64,000 bases of DNA from an uncultured Oscillospiraceae bacterium (lineage in GTDB: Bacteria; Bacillota; Clostridia; Oscillospirales; Oscillospiraceae). The stretch covers positions 1 to 64,000 of the forward strand of contig CANQTO010000006.1 in assembly GCA_947626785.1 (NCBI GenBank), read 5' to 3'. The position numbers and the translations under genes are program-made. Under the pieces are notes generated by a model, which ran no database searches, was not told the origin of the DNA, and saw nothing but the letters and a program-made list of their open reading frames with translations. This document shows, piece by piece, positions 31,923 to 40,944 of this stretch; within the stretch, counting starts at the first letter, position 1; the number at the start of each line of letters is the position of its first letter.

Positions 31923-32810
31923 ATGGGAGAAAAGAGAGAAAAACACTGGGGCGACCGCTGGGACGGCCGCTGGGTCAAGGATGTGCCGGGCCTGCAGGCG
32001 ATCATGCCCCACCTGATGCCCTACCGGACCGAAGGCGAGGTCTATCTGCACGACGAGATCGACGCCACCGAGCTTTTGAAGTTCATCGAGAAGAAGAACG
32101 AGCAGCTGGACTATAAGATGACGCTGTTTCACTGCGCCATCACGGGCCTTGCCCGCATGGTCCGGGAGCGGCCAAAAATGAACCGCTTCATCCAGGGCCG
32201 CCGGACCTATGAGCGCTACGACGTGAGTCTGAGCTTTGTGTGCAAGCGCCGCTTTGCCGACAACGCGGAGGAGGCGCTGATGGTGCTGGTGGCCAAGGAC
32301 ACGGACACCGTCAACGAGATCAGCCGCAGGATCGTGGGCGACGTGAAGGAGACCCGCAAGAGCGAGCACGCCACCGGCGGGGCGGACGCCATGCTGGACA
32401 ACTTCGCCAAGCTCCCCCGGCCCCTGCTGATGCTGGCGATCCGGGTCATCCGCTGGCTGGACTTCTGGGGCATCAACCCCAAGTTCCTCACCGACGGGGA
32501 CCCCAATTTCACCACCATTCTGGTCAGCAACTTAGGCAGCATCAAGTGCCCCGCCGTGTACCACCACCTGAACAACTACGGCACCAACAGCATCATGGTG
32601 ACCATCGGCGCGCTGCACAAGGCGGAGGTCCTCATGCCCGACGGGCACAGGGAGGTCCGGGACATGGTGGACATCGGCGCCACCCTGGACGAGCGTATCG
32701 CCGACGGCTTCTATTTCGCCCGGAGCCTGAAGCTGATCAAATACATCTTCGCCCATCCGGAGCTTCTGGAAAAGCCCCTGGGCGAGCCCAGCGGCTTTGA
32801 CTACACTTAA
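31923..32810 (+). CDS. Stand-alone E2/CAT-like acyltransferase-fold protein without the catalytic His
   Basis: 295 aa from ATG 31923 (GGAGAG upstream). It matches the catalytic domain of 2-oxoacid dehydrogenase E2 subunits and chloramphenicol acetyltransferase, without lipoyl or E1/E3-binding domains. Seen are MPYRTEGEVYLHDEIDATELL, NFTTILVSNLGSIK, IMVTIGALHKAEV and, near the end, LDERIADGFYFARSLK. In true E2 and CAT enzymes that block is D-H-R-x-x-D-G with catalytic His; here residue 257 is Glu, so ordinary CoA acyl transfer is doubtful. It follows the acyl-CoA synthetase directly and a terminator comes after it. Confidence 0.75.
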   Translation: MGEKREKHWGDRWDGRWVKDVPGLQAIMPHLMPYRTEGEVYLHDEIDATELLKFIEKKNEQLDYKMTLFHCAITGLARMVRERPKMNRFIQGRRTYERYDVSLSFVCKRRFADNAEEALMVLVAKDTDTVNEISRRIVGDVKETRKSEHATGGADAMLDNFAKLPRPLLMLAIRVIRWLDFWGINPKFLTDGDPNFTTILVSNLGSIKCPAVYHHLNNYGTNSIMVTIGALHKAEVLMPDGHREVRDMVDIGATLDERIADGFYFARSLKLIKYIFAHPELLEKPLGEPSGFDYT

Positions 32811-32821
32811 TGTAAAGACGC

Positions 32822-32859
32822 AAAAAACATCCCGAGCTTTCCGGCTCGGGATGTTTTTT
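32822..32859. terminator. Bidirectional terminator between convergent genes
   Basis: 16-bp perfect stem (32822-32837 with 32844-32859) with A6 and T6 ends. Confidence 0.93.
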
Positions 32860-32874
32860 GCTTTATGCGGATGA

Positions 32875-34944
32875 TCAGATCTTCATGCAGACGTCCCAGG
32901 CACGCCAGATGACGGTGCGCAGGTTGCCGATGGCCACACAGTCGCCCACGCGGTGGACATGAGCGCCCTTCTCGCCCACGGGGGCGGGCACGAAGCCCAC
33001 ACCGTTGACGATGCTGTCGCACTCCACCTTGAAGGGCTTGGCGTCGTTCTTGCCCTTGACCATGACATAGCCGTCGCCGATCTCGGTGATGGTGGAGTTC
33101 AGGTAGGTGGGCACCTGCTTGTACTCCAGCATGTCACGCAGGAAGGAGGTGTTGGCCAGGCAGGTGGCCTGGGCCGCGATCAGGTCGGGGGCGTACTCCA
33201 CGATGATGGGGTGACGGCCCTGGAGGATCATCTCATAGGCCGCCTCGCAGGAGGACTGGCCGCCGCCGAAGAACAGCACCTTGTCGCCGGGGTCCTTCTT
33301 GTCCACCAGCAGGTCGGTGAAGCTCATGCACTTGCCGAAGTTGGGCATGGGCATGGTCCGGGGCACGGAGCCGGTGGCGACGATGATCTCGTCATAGCCC
33401 CGGAGGGTGCCCAGGTCGGTGATCTCGCTGTTGAAGCGGATGTCGATGCCCTGCTTGGCGATCTCCCGCTTGTACCACGCGATCAGATCCCGGTCGTTCT
33501 CCTTGAAGCTCATGGCGGAGGCGGTGACGAACAGGCCGCCCACGTCGCCGGTCTTCTCAAACACGGTGGGATGGTGCCCCCGCTGCTTGAGGACCAGGGC
33601 GCACTCCAGGCCGCCGATGCCGGCGCCGATGATGGCCACCTTCTTGGGCTTCTTGGTGGGGACGATCTTGTACCGGTTGTGCTGCATGGTGGTGGGGTTC
33701 AGAGCGCAGCGGGCCAGGTGCAGGGAGTCGTCCAGGTTCTGCAGGTTGGGCGTGCCCTTGTACTTGGAGAAGTTGAAGCAGCCGTTGTGGCAGCCGATGC
33801 AGGGCTTGATGTCCTCCACCCGGCCCTCCAGGATCTTGTTGACCCACTCCGGGTCCACCAGGTTCTGGCGGGCGAAGGCCACGGCGTCCAGACGGCCGGC
33901 GGCGATCTCCTCGGCGGCCTTGACCGGGTCCATACGGCCGGCGCAGACCACGGGGGCGGTGGTGAACTGCTTGATGTGCTCCACATACTCCAGGTTGCAG
34001 TTGTCGGGCATGTACTGAGGCGGATGGGCCCAGTACCAGGCGTCATAGGTGCCGTTGTCGCAGTTGAACATGTCGTAGCCGGCGTCGGTCAGGTACTTGA
34101 TGGCCCGCTCGGACTCCGCCATGTCGCGGCCGAACTCCTCGAACTCCTCGCCGGGAACGGCGCCCTTTCCCCAGCCCTTGGTCTTGGAGACGACGGAGTA
34201 ACGCAGGGAGACGGGGAAGTCGGCCCCGGCCTGCTTCTTGATCTCCTGGACGATCTCCACGGGGAAGCGGTAGCGGTTCTCGAAGGAGCCGCCGTACTGG
34301 TCGGTACGGTAGTTCATGTTGGCGATGGTGAACTGGTCCAGCAGATAGCCCTCGTGCACCGCGTGGATCTCCACGCCGTCCACACCGGCCTCCCGGAGCT
34401 TCTTGGCGGTCTTGCCGAAGGCTTCCACCATCTCGTGGATCTCGTCCACGGTCATGGGGCGGGACGTGACGTCCTCAGACCAGCGGTTGGGAGTGGCGGA
34501 GGCGGAGGCGCAGCTGTACTGCACGTCCACGATGGGGCTGGCCAGCTTGTTCAGGGTGTCGTTCTTGGCCAGGACGGTCATCCAGTTGTTGATGGCCATG
34601 GAGCGGCCGAAGCCGGCGGCCAGCTGGATAAAGAGCTTGGCTCCGGTCTTGTGGAACTCCTCCATATAGGGTTTGAGTTCCTTGAACATCCGGTCGTTCT
34701 GCCAGAGCCACTTGCGGCCGGGGATACCCAGGGTATCGCGGACGCACTGCATGCCGGGGAGGACCAGGCCCACGTTGTTCTGGGCCCGGTTCAACAGGTG
34801 ATAGGCCGCCTCTTTATCGAAGTGGTTGGGCTCCAGCCATCCGAACAGAGAGGTGCCGCCCATGGAACACTGGACAATGCGGTTTTTGATCTCCACATTG
34901 CCTACCTTCCAGGGGGTAAACAAAGCGCTGTACTTCTCGTCCAT
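32875..34944 (-). CDS. OYE-type NADH:flavin oxidoreductase / 2,4-dienoyl-CoA reductase-like enzyme
   Basis: 689 aa. An N-terminal FMN-binding OYE barrel (~1-370: FTPWKVGNVEIKNRIV, GVDGVEIHAVHEGYLLDQF, DQYGGSFENRYRF) is followed by a 4Fe-4S site (CIGCHNGC and a later Cys) and a C-terminal FAD/NAD(P) domain (~430-689: VAIIGAGIGGLECALVLKQRG, FFGGGQSSCEAAYE). This is the layout of 2,4-dienoyl-CoA reductase, bile-acid BaiCD/BaiH and clostridial enoate reductases. It probably reduces an alpha,beta-unsaturated acid or its CoA ester, or a steroid; which one cannot be told. It is convergent with the acyl-CoA synthetase unit, so co-regulation is not implied by strand. Confidence 0.9.
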   Translation of the reverse strand: MDEKYSALFTPWKVGNVEIKNRIVQCSMGGTSLFGWLEPNHFDKEAAYHLLNRAQNNVGLVLPGMQCVRDTLGIPGRKWLWQNDRMFKELKPYMEEFHKTGAKLFIQLAAGFGRSMAINNWMTVLAKNDTLNKLASPIVDVQYSCASASATPNRWSEDVTSRPMTVDEIHEMVEAFGKTAKKLREAGVDGVEIHAVHEGYLLDQFTIANMNYRTDQYGGSFENRYRFPVEIVQEIKKQAGADFPVSLRYSVVSKTKGWGKGAVPGEEFEEFGRDMAESERAIKYLTDAGYDMFNCDNGTYDAWYWAHPPQYMPDNCNLEYVEHIKQFTTAPVVCAGRMDPVKAAEEIAAGRLDAVAFARQNLVDPEWVNKILEGRVEDIKPCIGCHNGCFNFSKYKGTPNLQNLDDSLHLARCALNPTTMQHNRYKIVPTKKPKKVAIIGAGIGGLECALVLKQRGHHPTVFEKTGDVGGLFVTASAMSFKENDRDLIAWYKREIAKQGIDIRFNSEITDLGTLRGYDEIIVATGSVPRTMPMPNFGKCMSFTDLLVDKKDPGDKVLFFGGGQSSCEAAYEMILQGRHPIIVEYAPDLIAAQATCLANTSFLRDMLEYKQVPTYLNSTITEIGDGYVMVKGKNDAKPFKVECDSIVNGVGFVPAPVGEKGAHVHRVGDCVAIGNLRTVIWRAWDVCMKI

Positions 34945-35023
34945 GTGTTTTTCCTTTCTTCTTTTTTTGGTCTATCGCGGCGGCCGGTACCGGCCGCAAA
35001 CGGACTACAGACTTCCATTCCTT

Positions 35024-35076
35024 ATTTTAACACAAGACTGTCCCCTCTGGCAACATACAATCTAATCCGGATTGTA
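35024..35076 (-). promoter_or_regulatory. Promoter with upstream dyad for the OYE-type gene
   Basis: On the minus strand: TTGCCA (35048-35053), 18-bp spacer, TAAAAT (35024-35029). A dyad acaatc-(7)-gattgt (35057-35075) lies just upstream of the -35 box, a position typical for an activator site. Confidence 0.5.
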
Positions 35077-35122
35077 ACACTTTTTTCCATCCGGGCTGGG
35101 TTTTTTCGGTGGGACTCCGTCA

Positions 35123-35845
35123 TTAGACTTGCATTTTTCTGAGGATCTCTTTTCTCAGCCGGTCGATGATCCGCTTCTCCAGGCGGCTGATGTAGCTCTG
35201 GGAGATGCCCATGGCGTCGGCCACCTCCTTCTGGGTATACTCCCGGGGGCAGCTCAGGCCAAAGCGCATGAGGATGATGCTCTGCTCCCGCTCCGGCAGC
35301 AGGCCGATGGCCTCCATGAGCATCTGCTTCTCCGCGTCGTCCTCTAAGGGGCGGCAGACCTCGTCCTCGTCGGTGCCCAGGATGTCCGAGAGCAGCAGCT
35401 CGTTGCCGTCCCAGTCCGTGTTCAGCGGCTCGTCGAAGCTGACCTCCGTCCGCTGGGAGCTGATCTTGCGCAGGTGCATGAGGATCTCGTTCTCGATGCA
35501 GCGGGAGGCGTAGGTGGCAAGCTTGATGTTCTTGCCGGAGTTGAAGGTGTTGACCGCCTTGATCAGGCCGATGGTGCCGATGGAGATCAGGTCCTCGATG
35601 TTGACGCTGGTGTTTTCAAAGCGCTTGGAGATGTAGACCACCAGGCGCAGATTGTGCTCGATGAGCAGGCGGCGGGCGGCCTCGTCCCCGGTCTCCAGGG
35701 CGGCCAGGGCCTCCTCCTCCGCCTCCCGGCTCAGGGGCGGCGGGAGGGTGTCGCTGCCGCCGATGTAGAAGACGGTGGGGGGCCTGATGCCCAGGATGTC
35801 AAGGATGTGCTTGCGCAGGAAAAAGATCTGGGGTTTGCAGAGCAT
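35123..35845 (-). CDS. sigE: Sporulation sigma factor E (mother cell)
   Basis: 240 aa, the size of SigE. A short N-terminal pro-like segment precedes region 2 ([56 protein letters not shown]) and region 4 ([38 protein letters not shown]). SigE directs early mother-cell transcription after processing of pro-sigma-E. It lies 11 bp downstream of spoIIGA, its dedicated protease gene, which separates it from SigK or SigF/G. This shows the host can form endospores. Confidence 0.95.
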   Translation of the reverse strand: MLCKPQIFFLRKHILDILGIRPPTVFYIGGSDTLPPPLSREAEEEALAALETGDEAARRLLIEHNLRLVVYISKRFENTSVNIEDLISIGTIGLIKAVNTFNSGKNIKLATYASRCIENEILMHLRKISSQRTEVSFDEPLNTDWDGNELLLSDILGTDEDEVCRPLEDDAEKQMLMEAIGLLPEREQSIILMRFGLSCPREYTQKEVADAMGISQSYISRLEKRIIDRLRKEILRKMQV

Positions 35846-35856
35846 GAGTTGCCTCC

Positions 35857-36669
35857 TTAAATGATAGCGTCAAAATCATCCCCGGCCGCGTCGGGGCTGA
35901 CGGCGATGAGCCGCTCCCGGTCCGGCTCCCCGTCCACGGTCAGGCTCTCGGGCCGGAAGGCGGGCAGCAGGCCGGAGGCGCCCACGGCGCTGTAGGGCAC
36001 CAGGCGCAGCCGGCCCTTCAGCTCCGGGACGCGCTGGGCCAGCTCCAGCAGCTCCACGGCCCCGGCGGAGAAGAGTCCCGTGTTCTCCCGGAAGAGAGGC
36101 CGCAGGGCCTGGGGGCAGGCCAGCATCACCGGCGCGCCGGTGGCCGGGTCGGAGAGGGAGTTGCCGGTGTCCACCAGGGCCATGAACTCCGCCGTCCGGC
36201 CCAGAAGCTCCGCCCGCACGGGCACCCGCTTTTTCTCCGCCGGCTTCAGCCGGCAGCGGAGAAGCAGGCTCCCGGCAGCGTAGCACAGGGCGAAGGCCAG
36301 CGCTAGGGTCTTCATATCCAGCACCGCGGACCCCATGGGGGTCCCGGCGGCCAGGGACAGGGCCCAGAGGGCCCCGCCGAAGGCGGCGGAGACGGCAAAG
36401 AAGGCCGCCGTGCAGCGCAGAGGGTGGGTCTCGGCTCCGTAGGCAATAAAGCCCATCAGCAGCCCCGCGGCCAGCTTTCCCCAGGGCGAGGCCAGCGGGC
36501 CCAGGCCCGGCAGAAAGACCGCCCCGGCGTAGGCCGCTCCCAGTAGGGCCGCGAAGAAATAACGCCGTCGCCGCAGCCGCAGCCCGCACAGCCGCCCCGC
36601 GGCCAGGCAGAGCAGATAGTCCGTCAGCAGGCTGAGAAAAAAGAGCTCGTCTATGTAGAGAACTTCCAT
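35857..36669 (-). CDS. spoIIGA: Pro-sigma-E processing aspartic protease SpoIIGA
   Basis: 270 aa. Five N-terminal transmembrane helices (~5-150) are followed by a cytoplasmic pepsin-like half-domain with the catalytic motif [18 protein letters not shown] (~165-182), later [18 protein letters not shown]. SpoIIGA dimerises in the septal membrane and cleaves pro-sigma-E after a signal from the forespore. It is the first gene of the spoIIG pair. The ribosome-binding site is weak, as in Bacillus. I could not define its promoter with confidence. Confidence 0.9.
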   Translation of the reverse strand: MEVLYIDELFFLSLLTDYLLCLAAGRLCGLRLRRRRYFFAALLGAAYAGAVFLPGLGPLASPWGKLAAGLLMGFIAYGAETHPLRCTAAFFAVSAAFGGALWALSLAAGTPMGSAVLDMKTLALAFALCYAAGSLLLRCRLKPAEKKRVPVRAELLGRTAEFMALVDTGNSLSDPATGAPVMLACPQALRPLFRENTGLFSAGAVELLELAQRVPELKGRLRLVPYSAVGASGLLPAFRPESLTVDGEPDRERLIAVSPDAAGDDFDAII

Positions 36670-36716
36670 GGACCTATTCTACCGTAAAGGGTCCCGCAGT
36701 TTTTGTCATTTGGGAA

Positions 36717-36745
36717 TTGTCAAAAACAAGAGGCTGTGGTAAAAT
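36717..36745 (+). promoter_or_regulatory. Promoter of the DMT-pyrH-frr-uppS-dxr-rseP-ispG-polC operon
   Basis: TTGTCA (36717-36722), 17-bp spacer, TAAAAT (36740-36745), 35 bp before ATG 36780. Confidence 0.6.
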
Positions 36746-36779
36746 CAATTGGAAACTGTGCTTGAGAGGAAAACATCGT

Positions 36780-37691
36780 ATGTGGTTTTGGTTCGCCGTC
36801 ATCGCCCTGCTGTGCTGGAGCGGCTCGGATCTGTTCTCGAAAATCGGCTGTCAGGACAGCGAGGACAAGTATTCCCACCTGAAGATGGTCACCGCCGTTG
36901 GCCTGGTGATGGGCCTGCACGCGGCCTATGAGATCTTTATCGGCGGGGTGGAGATCACCGGCGGCATCCTGCTGACCTATCTGCCGGTCTCCATGCTGTA
37001 CATCCTGTCCATGGCCATGGGCTATCTGGGCCTGCGGTATATCGAGCTGTCCATCTCCTCCCCCATCTGCAACAGCTCCGGCGCCCTGGTGGCAGTGCTG
37101 ACCTTTGCCACCGTTGGGATCAGCGAGGACCTGCCCCCGCTGGCCCTGGCGGCGGTGGCCCTGGTCTGCCTGGGCGTGATCGCCCTGGGCATCACCGAGT
37201 CCACCGAGGATGAGGAACTCCGCCGGGCCCGGCAGGACGCCTCCAACCACCACTACGCCAAGAGCTGGATCGCCATCACCATCCCCATCATCTACTGCCT
37301 GCTGGACGCCCTGGGCACCTTTGCCGACAGCCGGGTGCTGGAGCTGATCGACGAGGACTCGGCCAATGTGGCCTATGAGCTGACCTTCCTGCTGGTGGGC
37401 CTGGCCTGCGCCGTCTACGTGCTGGGGATCAAAAAGCAGAAGCTCGTCGCCCGGCAGGAGGCGCCCAAGTACACCGGCGCCGTGTTCGAGACCATCGGCC
37501 AGTTCTTCTACATCTACGCTTTGGCTGACACGGAGCACGTGGCCTTCGCGGCCCCCATCATCTCCTCTTACTGCGTGGCCTCCGTAGTCTGGGGCCGCAT
37601 CTTCCTGAAGGAAAAGCTCTCCGTCAAGCACTATCTGTCCATCCTGTTGGTCATAATAGGTATCGTGATTTTAGGAATTTTAGATATTTAA
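36780..37691 (+). CDS. EamA/DMT-superfamily transporter
   Basis: 303 aa from ATG 36780 with GAGAGGA upstream; about ten transmembrane helices in two homologous halves separated by a charged loop (STEDEELRRARQDASNHHY). The halves carry typical DMT features: LSMAMGYLGLRYIELSIS before helix 4, and the C-terminal pair AAPIISSYCVASVVWGRIFLKEKL with LLVIIGIVILG. The substrate is unknown; such proteins export amino acids, nucleotides or drugs. It heads the operon where rpsB-tsf often lies, ending 12 bp before pyrH. Confidence 0.85.
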   Translation: MWFWFAVIALLCWSGSDLFSKIGCQDSEDKYSHLKMVTAVGLVMGLHAAYEIFIGGVEITGGILLTYLPVSMLYILSMAMGYLGLRYIELSISSPICNSSGALVAVLTFATVGISEDLPPLALAAVALVCLGVIALGITESTEDEELRRARQDASNHHYAKSWIAITIPIIYCLLDALGTFADSRVLELIDEDSANVAYELTFLLVGLACAVYVLGIKKQKLVARQEAPKYTGAVFETIGQFFYIYALADTEHVAFAAPIISSYCVASVVWGRIFLKEKLSVKHYLSILLVIIGIVILGILDI

Positions 37692-37703
37692 GGAGAAAAG
37701 CAC

Positions 37704-38414
37704 ATGGAGCCTGTCTATAAGCGCGTTCTCATCAAGATCAGCGGCGAGGCCCTGTCCGGCGGCAAGGGCACGGGCTTTGACTTCGACTTTGTCTCCCGGG
37801 TCTGCGCGGAGCTGAAGGCCCGGGCGGACGAGGGGGTGCAGATCGGCCTCGTCATTGGCGGCGGCAACTTCTGGCGGGGCGTCAAGGACGGCGCCGGCAA
37901 GGTGGAGCGGGTCAGCGCCGACCGGATGGGCATGCTGGCCACGGCTATGAACTGCCTGGCGGTGGCGGACGTGCTGCGCAAGCAGGGCGCCGATGCCCGG
38001 ATCATGACCGCCGTGGACATCCAGGGCGTGGGCGAGCGCTTCGACCGGGATAAGAGCCTGGAGTACCTGGCCCGGGGCAGCGTGGTGCTCTTCGCCTGCG
38101 GCACCGGCTCCCCCTTCTTCTCCACCGACACCGCCGCGGTGCTGCGGGCAGCGGAGATCGGGGCGGACGCCATTTTGCTTGCCAAGAACATCGACGGGGT
38201 CTACAGCGACGACCCCCGGAAAAACCCCGCCGCCGTCAAATATGACCGCATCTCCTACGCCGAGGTCCTGGCCCAGAAGCTGGCCGTCATGGACAGCACC
38301 GCCACCAGCCTGGCCATGGACAACGATATCCCCGTGGAGGTCTTCGCCCTGGCCCAGCCGGAGAACATCGGCCGGGTCCTGCACGGGGAAAAGATCGGCA
38401 CGACCGTCAGTTAA
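37704..38414 (+). CDS. pyrH: UMP kinase
   Basis: 236 aa amino-acid-kinase-fold enzyme making UDP from UMP and ATP. It begins with RVLIKISGEALSGGKG (ATP loop), then VIGGGNFWRGV, DRMGMLATAMNCLAV, and GTGSPFFSTDTAAVLRAAEIGADAIL (a slightly unusual C-G-T-G-S-P). The allosteric GTP site and hexameric form are known for the family. GGAGAAAAG precedes the ATG. It is the first core gene of the operon. Confidence 0.96.
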   Translation: MEPVYKRVLIKISGEALSGGKGTGFDFDFVSRVCAELKARADEGVQIGLVIGGGNFWRGVKDGAGKVERVSADRMGMLATAMNCLAVADVLRKQGADARIMTAVDIQGVGERFDRDKSLEYLARGSVVLFACGTGSPFFSTDTAAVLRAAEIGADAILLAKNIDGVYSDDPRKNPAAVKYDRISYAEVLAQKLAVMDSTATSLAMDNDIPVEVFALAQPENIGRVLHGEKIGTTVS

Positions 38415-38456
38415 GTCATTTTTGCATAAAATACAGGAACAAAAGGAGGAATACCC

Positions 38457-39008
38457 ATGTCCGAATACAAGGAATTCGAGAGCAAGATGAAAAAGACCTG
38501 CGAGGCCCTGACCGCCCAGCTGGCTACCATCCGCGCCGGCCGGGCCAACGCCTCTGTCCTGGACCAGATCCAGGTGGACTACTACGGCTCCCCCACGCCC
38601 ATCCAGCAGCTGGCCTCCATCGCCACCCCTGACCCCCGCTCCCTGACCATCCAGCCCTGGGACGGCTCCGTCCTGAGGGGCATCGAGAAGGCCATCCTGG
38701 CCTCCGACCTGGGCATCAACCCCCAGAACGACGGGCGCATGATCCGCCTGGTCTTCCCCCCGCTGACCGAGGAGCGCCGCAAGGAGCTGGCCAAGCAGAC
38801 CCGGAAGTACGGCGAGGAGAGCAAGGTGGCCATCCGGAACATCCGCCGGGACGCCATCGACAAGTTCAAGAAGCAGCAGAAGAGCTCCGACATCACCGAG
38901 GACGACTACAAGATCGCCGAGAAGGATATCCAGAAGCTCACCGACGACTACATCAAGGAGATCGACAAGATCACCGAGAGAAAAGAAAAAGAACTGACCG
39001 AGATCTGA
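38457..39008 (+). CDS. frr: Ribosome recycling factor
   Basis: 183 aa, the expected size. It shows ATIRAGRANASVLDQIQVDYYGSPTPIQQLASI, WDGSVLRGIEKAIL, GRMIRLVFPPLTEERRKEL and the helical bundle tail. With EF-G it splits post-termination ribosomes. AGGAGG lies ahead of the ATG; its stop touches the uppS start with no gap. Confidence 0.97.
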   Translation: MSEYKEFESKMKKTCEALTAQLATIRAGRANASVLDQIQVDYYGSPTPIQQLASIATPDPRSLTIQPWDGSVLRGIEKAILASDLGINPQNDGRMIRLVFPPLTEERRKELAKQTRKYGEESKVAIRNIRRDAIDKFKKQQKSSDITEDDYKIAEKDIQKLTDDYIKEIDKITERKEKELTEI

Positions 39009-39758
39009 ATGGACGTTTTAAAGAACAAGATCGCCGCGGCGGGGGAGCGGGAGACATCCGGCCTCCCCCGCCATATTGCCATCATCCTGGACGGCAACGG
39101 CCGCTGGGCCAAGCGCCGGGGCCTGCCCCGGACGGCGGGCCACGCGGCGGGCTCGGAGAACTTCCGCCGCATCGCCACCTACTGCAAAAACATCGGTGTG
39201 GAATACCTGACGGTCTACGCCTTCTCAACGGAGAACTGGAAGCGGCCCCCCGAGGAGGTCAAAACCATCATGAAGCTCCTGGACCGGTACCTCCACGAGG
39301 CCATCGACACCATGGAGCGGGACAAGATCCGCATGAAGGTCTTTGGCGACGTGGAGGGCCTGTCCCCGGAGCTCCAGGCCCTGGTGGCCAGGACCAACGA
39401 GATCTCCCAGCGCTACGAGGGCTTCCAGGCCAATATCTGCCTCAACTACGGCGGGCGGGACGAGATCGTCCGGGCCGCCCGGCGCTACGCCGCCGACCTG
39501 GCGGCGGGCAGGGCCGGAGAGCTGACAGAGGAGAGCTTCGGAGAGTACCTGTACTCGGCGGGCATCCCGGACCCGGACCTGCTGATCCGCCCCGGCGGGG
39601 AGCAGCGGATCTCCAACTTCCTGCTCTGGCAGTGCGCCTACGCGGAGTTCTATTTTACCGATACGCTCTGGCCGGACTTCGGCCCCAAGGAGCTGGATAA
39701 GGCCATCGCGGCCTACCGGAAGCGGGACCGGCGCTACGGCGGAGTGAAAGATCCCTGA
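39009..39758 (+). CDS. uppS: Isoprenyl (undecaprenyl) diphosphate synthase
   Basis: 249 aa cis-prenyltransferase. HIAIILDGNGRWAKRRGLPR carries the catalytic Asp and diphosphate-binding Arg; YLTVYAFSTENWKRP is the second family block and DLLIRPGGEQRISNFLLWQ with YAEFYFTD the third. It makes the C55 lipid carrier for peptidoglycan and wall glycans in the cytoplasm/membrane interface. The start follows frr immediately. The next gene is dxr after 25 bp: cdsA, which normally follows uppS, is absent. Confidence 0.95.
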   Translation: MDVLKNKIAAAGERETSGLPRHIAIILDGNGRWAKRRGLPRTAGHAAGSENFRRIATYCKNIGVEYLTVYAFSTENWKRPPEEVKTIMKLLDRYLHEAIDTMERDKIRMKVFGDVEGLSPELQALVARTNEISQRYEGFQANICLNYGGRDEIVRAARRYAADLAAGRAGELTEESFGEYLYSAGIPDPDLLIRPGGEQRISNFLLWQCAYAEFYFTDTLWPDFGPKELDKAIAAYRKRDRRYGGVKDP

Positions 39759-39783
39759 GCGAAACACGAAAGAGGAAAAGAGC

Positions 39784-40941
39784 ATGGTAAGATCCATTTC
39801 TGTCCTGGGCTGCACCGGCTCCATCGGCCGGCAGACCCTGCACGCGGCGGAGCATCTGGGCGTGAAGGTGGCCGCTCTGACAGCCAACCGGCAGATCGAC
39901 CTGCTGGAGGAGCAGACGAGAAAATTCCGGCCCTCCTTTGTGGCCGTCTACGACGAGGAGGCCGCCAAGGCCTTTCGGACCGCCGTGGCGGACCTGCCCG
40001 TCCGGGTGGGCTTCGGCATGGAGGGCCTGCTGGAGGCGGCAGCCCTGCCCGAGGCCGGCTGCGTGGTCACCGCCGTGTCCGGCTCGGTGGGGCTCAAGCC
40101 CACCATGGCCGCTATCGACGAGAAAAAGCGCATTGCCCTGGCCAACAAGGAGACCCTGGTCTGCGCCGGGGAGCTGGTCATGAAACGGGCGGCTGAAAAG
40201 GGCGCGGAGATCGTCCCGGTGGACTCGGAGCACTCGGCCATCTTCCAGTGCCTGATGGGCCGGCAGTCCGGAGAGCTGAGGAAGATCCTGCTCACCGGCT
40301 CCGGCGGCCCCTTCCGGGGCAAAAAGCGGGCCGAGCTGGAGAATGTGACCCCCCAGCAGGCGGTGCACCACCCCAACTGGAGCATGGGGGCCAAGATCAG
40401 CGTGGACAGCTCCACGCTGATGAACAAGGGCCTGGAGTTCATCGAGGCCATGCACCTGTTCGCCGTGAAGCCGGAGCAGATCCAAGTGGTGATCCACCCC
40501 CAGAGCGTCATACACTCTATGGTGGAGCTTGTGGACGGGACGGTCATCGCCCAGCTGGGCGTGCCGGATATGGGCCTGCCCATCCAGCTGGCCCTGAGCT
40601 ACCCGGAGCGCAAGCCCTCCCCCTTCCAGACCCTGGACTTCCGGACCCTGGGCTCTCTGAGCTTTGAGGAGCCGGACCTGGAGAACTTCCCCTGCCTGGC
40701 CCTGGCTATGGACTGCGCCCGGCAGGGCGGCACGGCGGCCTGCGTCATGAGCGCCGCCAACGAGGAGGCGGTGCACCTCTTCCTCAAGGGCCGCCTGGGC
40801 TATAACCGGATCTACGACCTGGCCGCCGGAGCCGTGGAGGCCCTGGGCGGGCTGCCGGGGGGGAGCCTGGAGGCCATTTTGGAGGCGGACCGGGCCGCCC
40901 GGGACTATGTAAAAGCAAAAACTGATCCAGCTGGAGGCTGA
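39784..40941 (+). CDS. dxr: 1-deoxy-D-xylulose 5-phosphate reductoisomerase
   Basis: 385 aa. It makes MEP from DXP in the non-mevalonate isoprenoid pathway, whose later enzyme IspG is encoded in the same operon. N-terminal NADPH motif SVLGCTGSIGRQTL, then ANKETLVCAGELVM, the metal site PVDSEHSAIFQCL, and NPHPQ-like HHPNWSMGAKISVDSSTLMNKGLE. AGAGGAAAAG precedes the ATG. The rseP start follows 3 bases after its stop. Confidence 0.96.
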   Translation: MVRSISVLGCTGSIGRQTLHAAEHLGVKVAALTANRQIDLLEEQTRKFRPSFVAVYDEEAAKAFRTAVADLPVRVGFGMEGLLEAAALPEAGCVVTAVSGSVGLKPTMAAIDEKKRIALANKETLVCAGELVMKRAAEKGAEIVPVDSEHSAIFQCLMGRQSGELRKILLTGSGGPFRGKKRAELENVTPQQAVHHPNWSMGAKISVDSSTLMNKGLEFIEAMHLFAVKPEQIQVVIHPQSVIHSMVELVDGTVIAQLGVPDMGLPIQLALSYPERKPSPFQTLDFRTLGSLSFEEPDLENFPCLALAMDCARQGGTAACVMSAANEEAVHLFLKGRLGYNRIYDLAAGAVEALGGLPGGSLEAILEADRAARDYVKAKTDPAGG

Positions 40942-40944
40942 TCC

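Noticed and set aside
36690..36722. Spo0A-box-like TGTCA words and a TGACA/TAGAAT pair with 22-bp spacing upstream of spoIIGA
   Set aside because: The proposed -10 would put the transcription start on the start codon, and one word is better explained as the -35 box of the divergent DMT gene. Not enough to call a spoIIG promoter.
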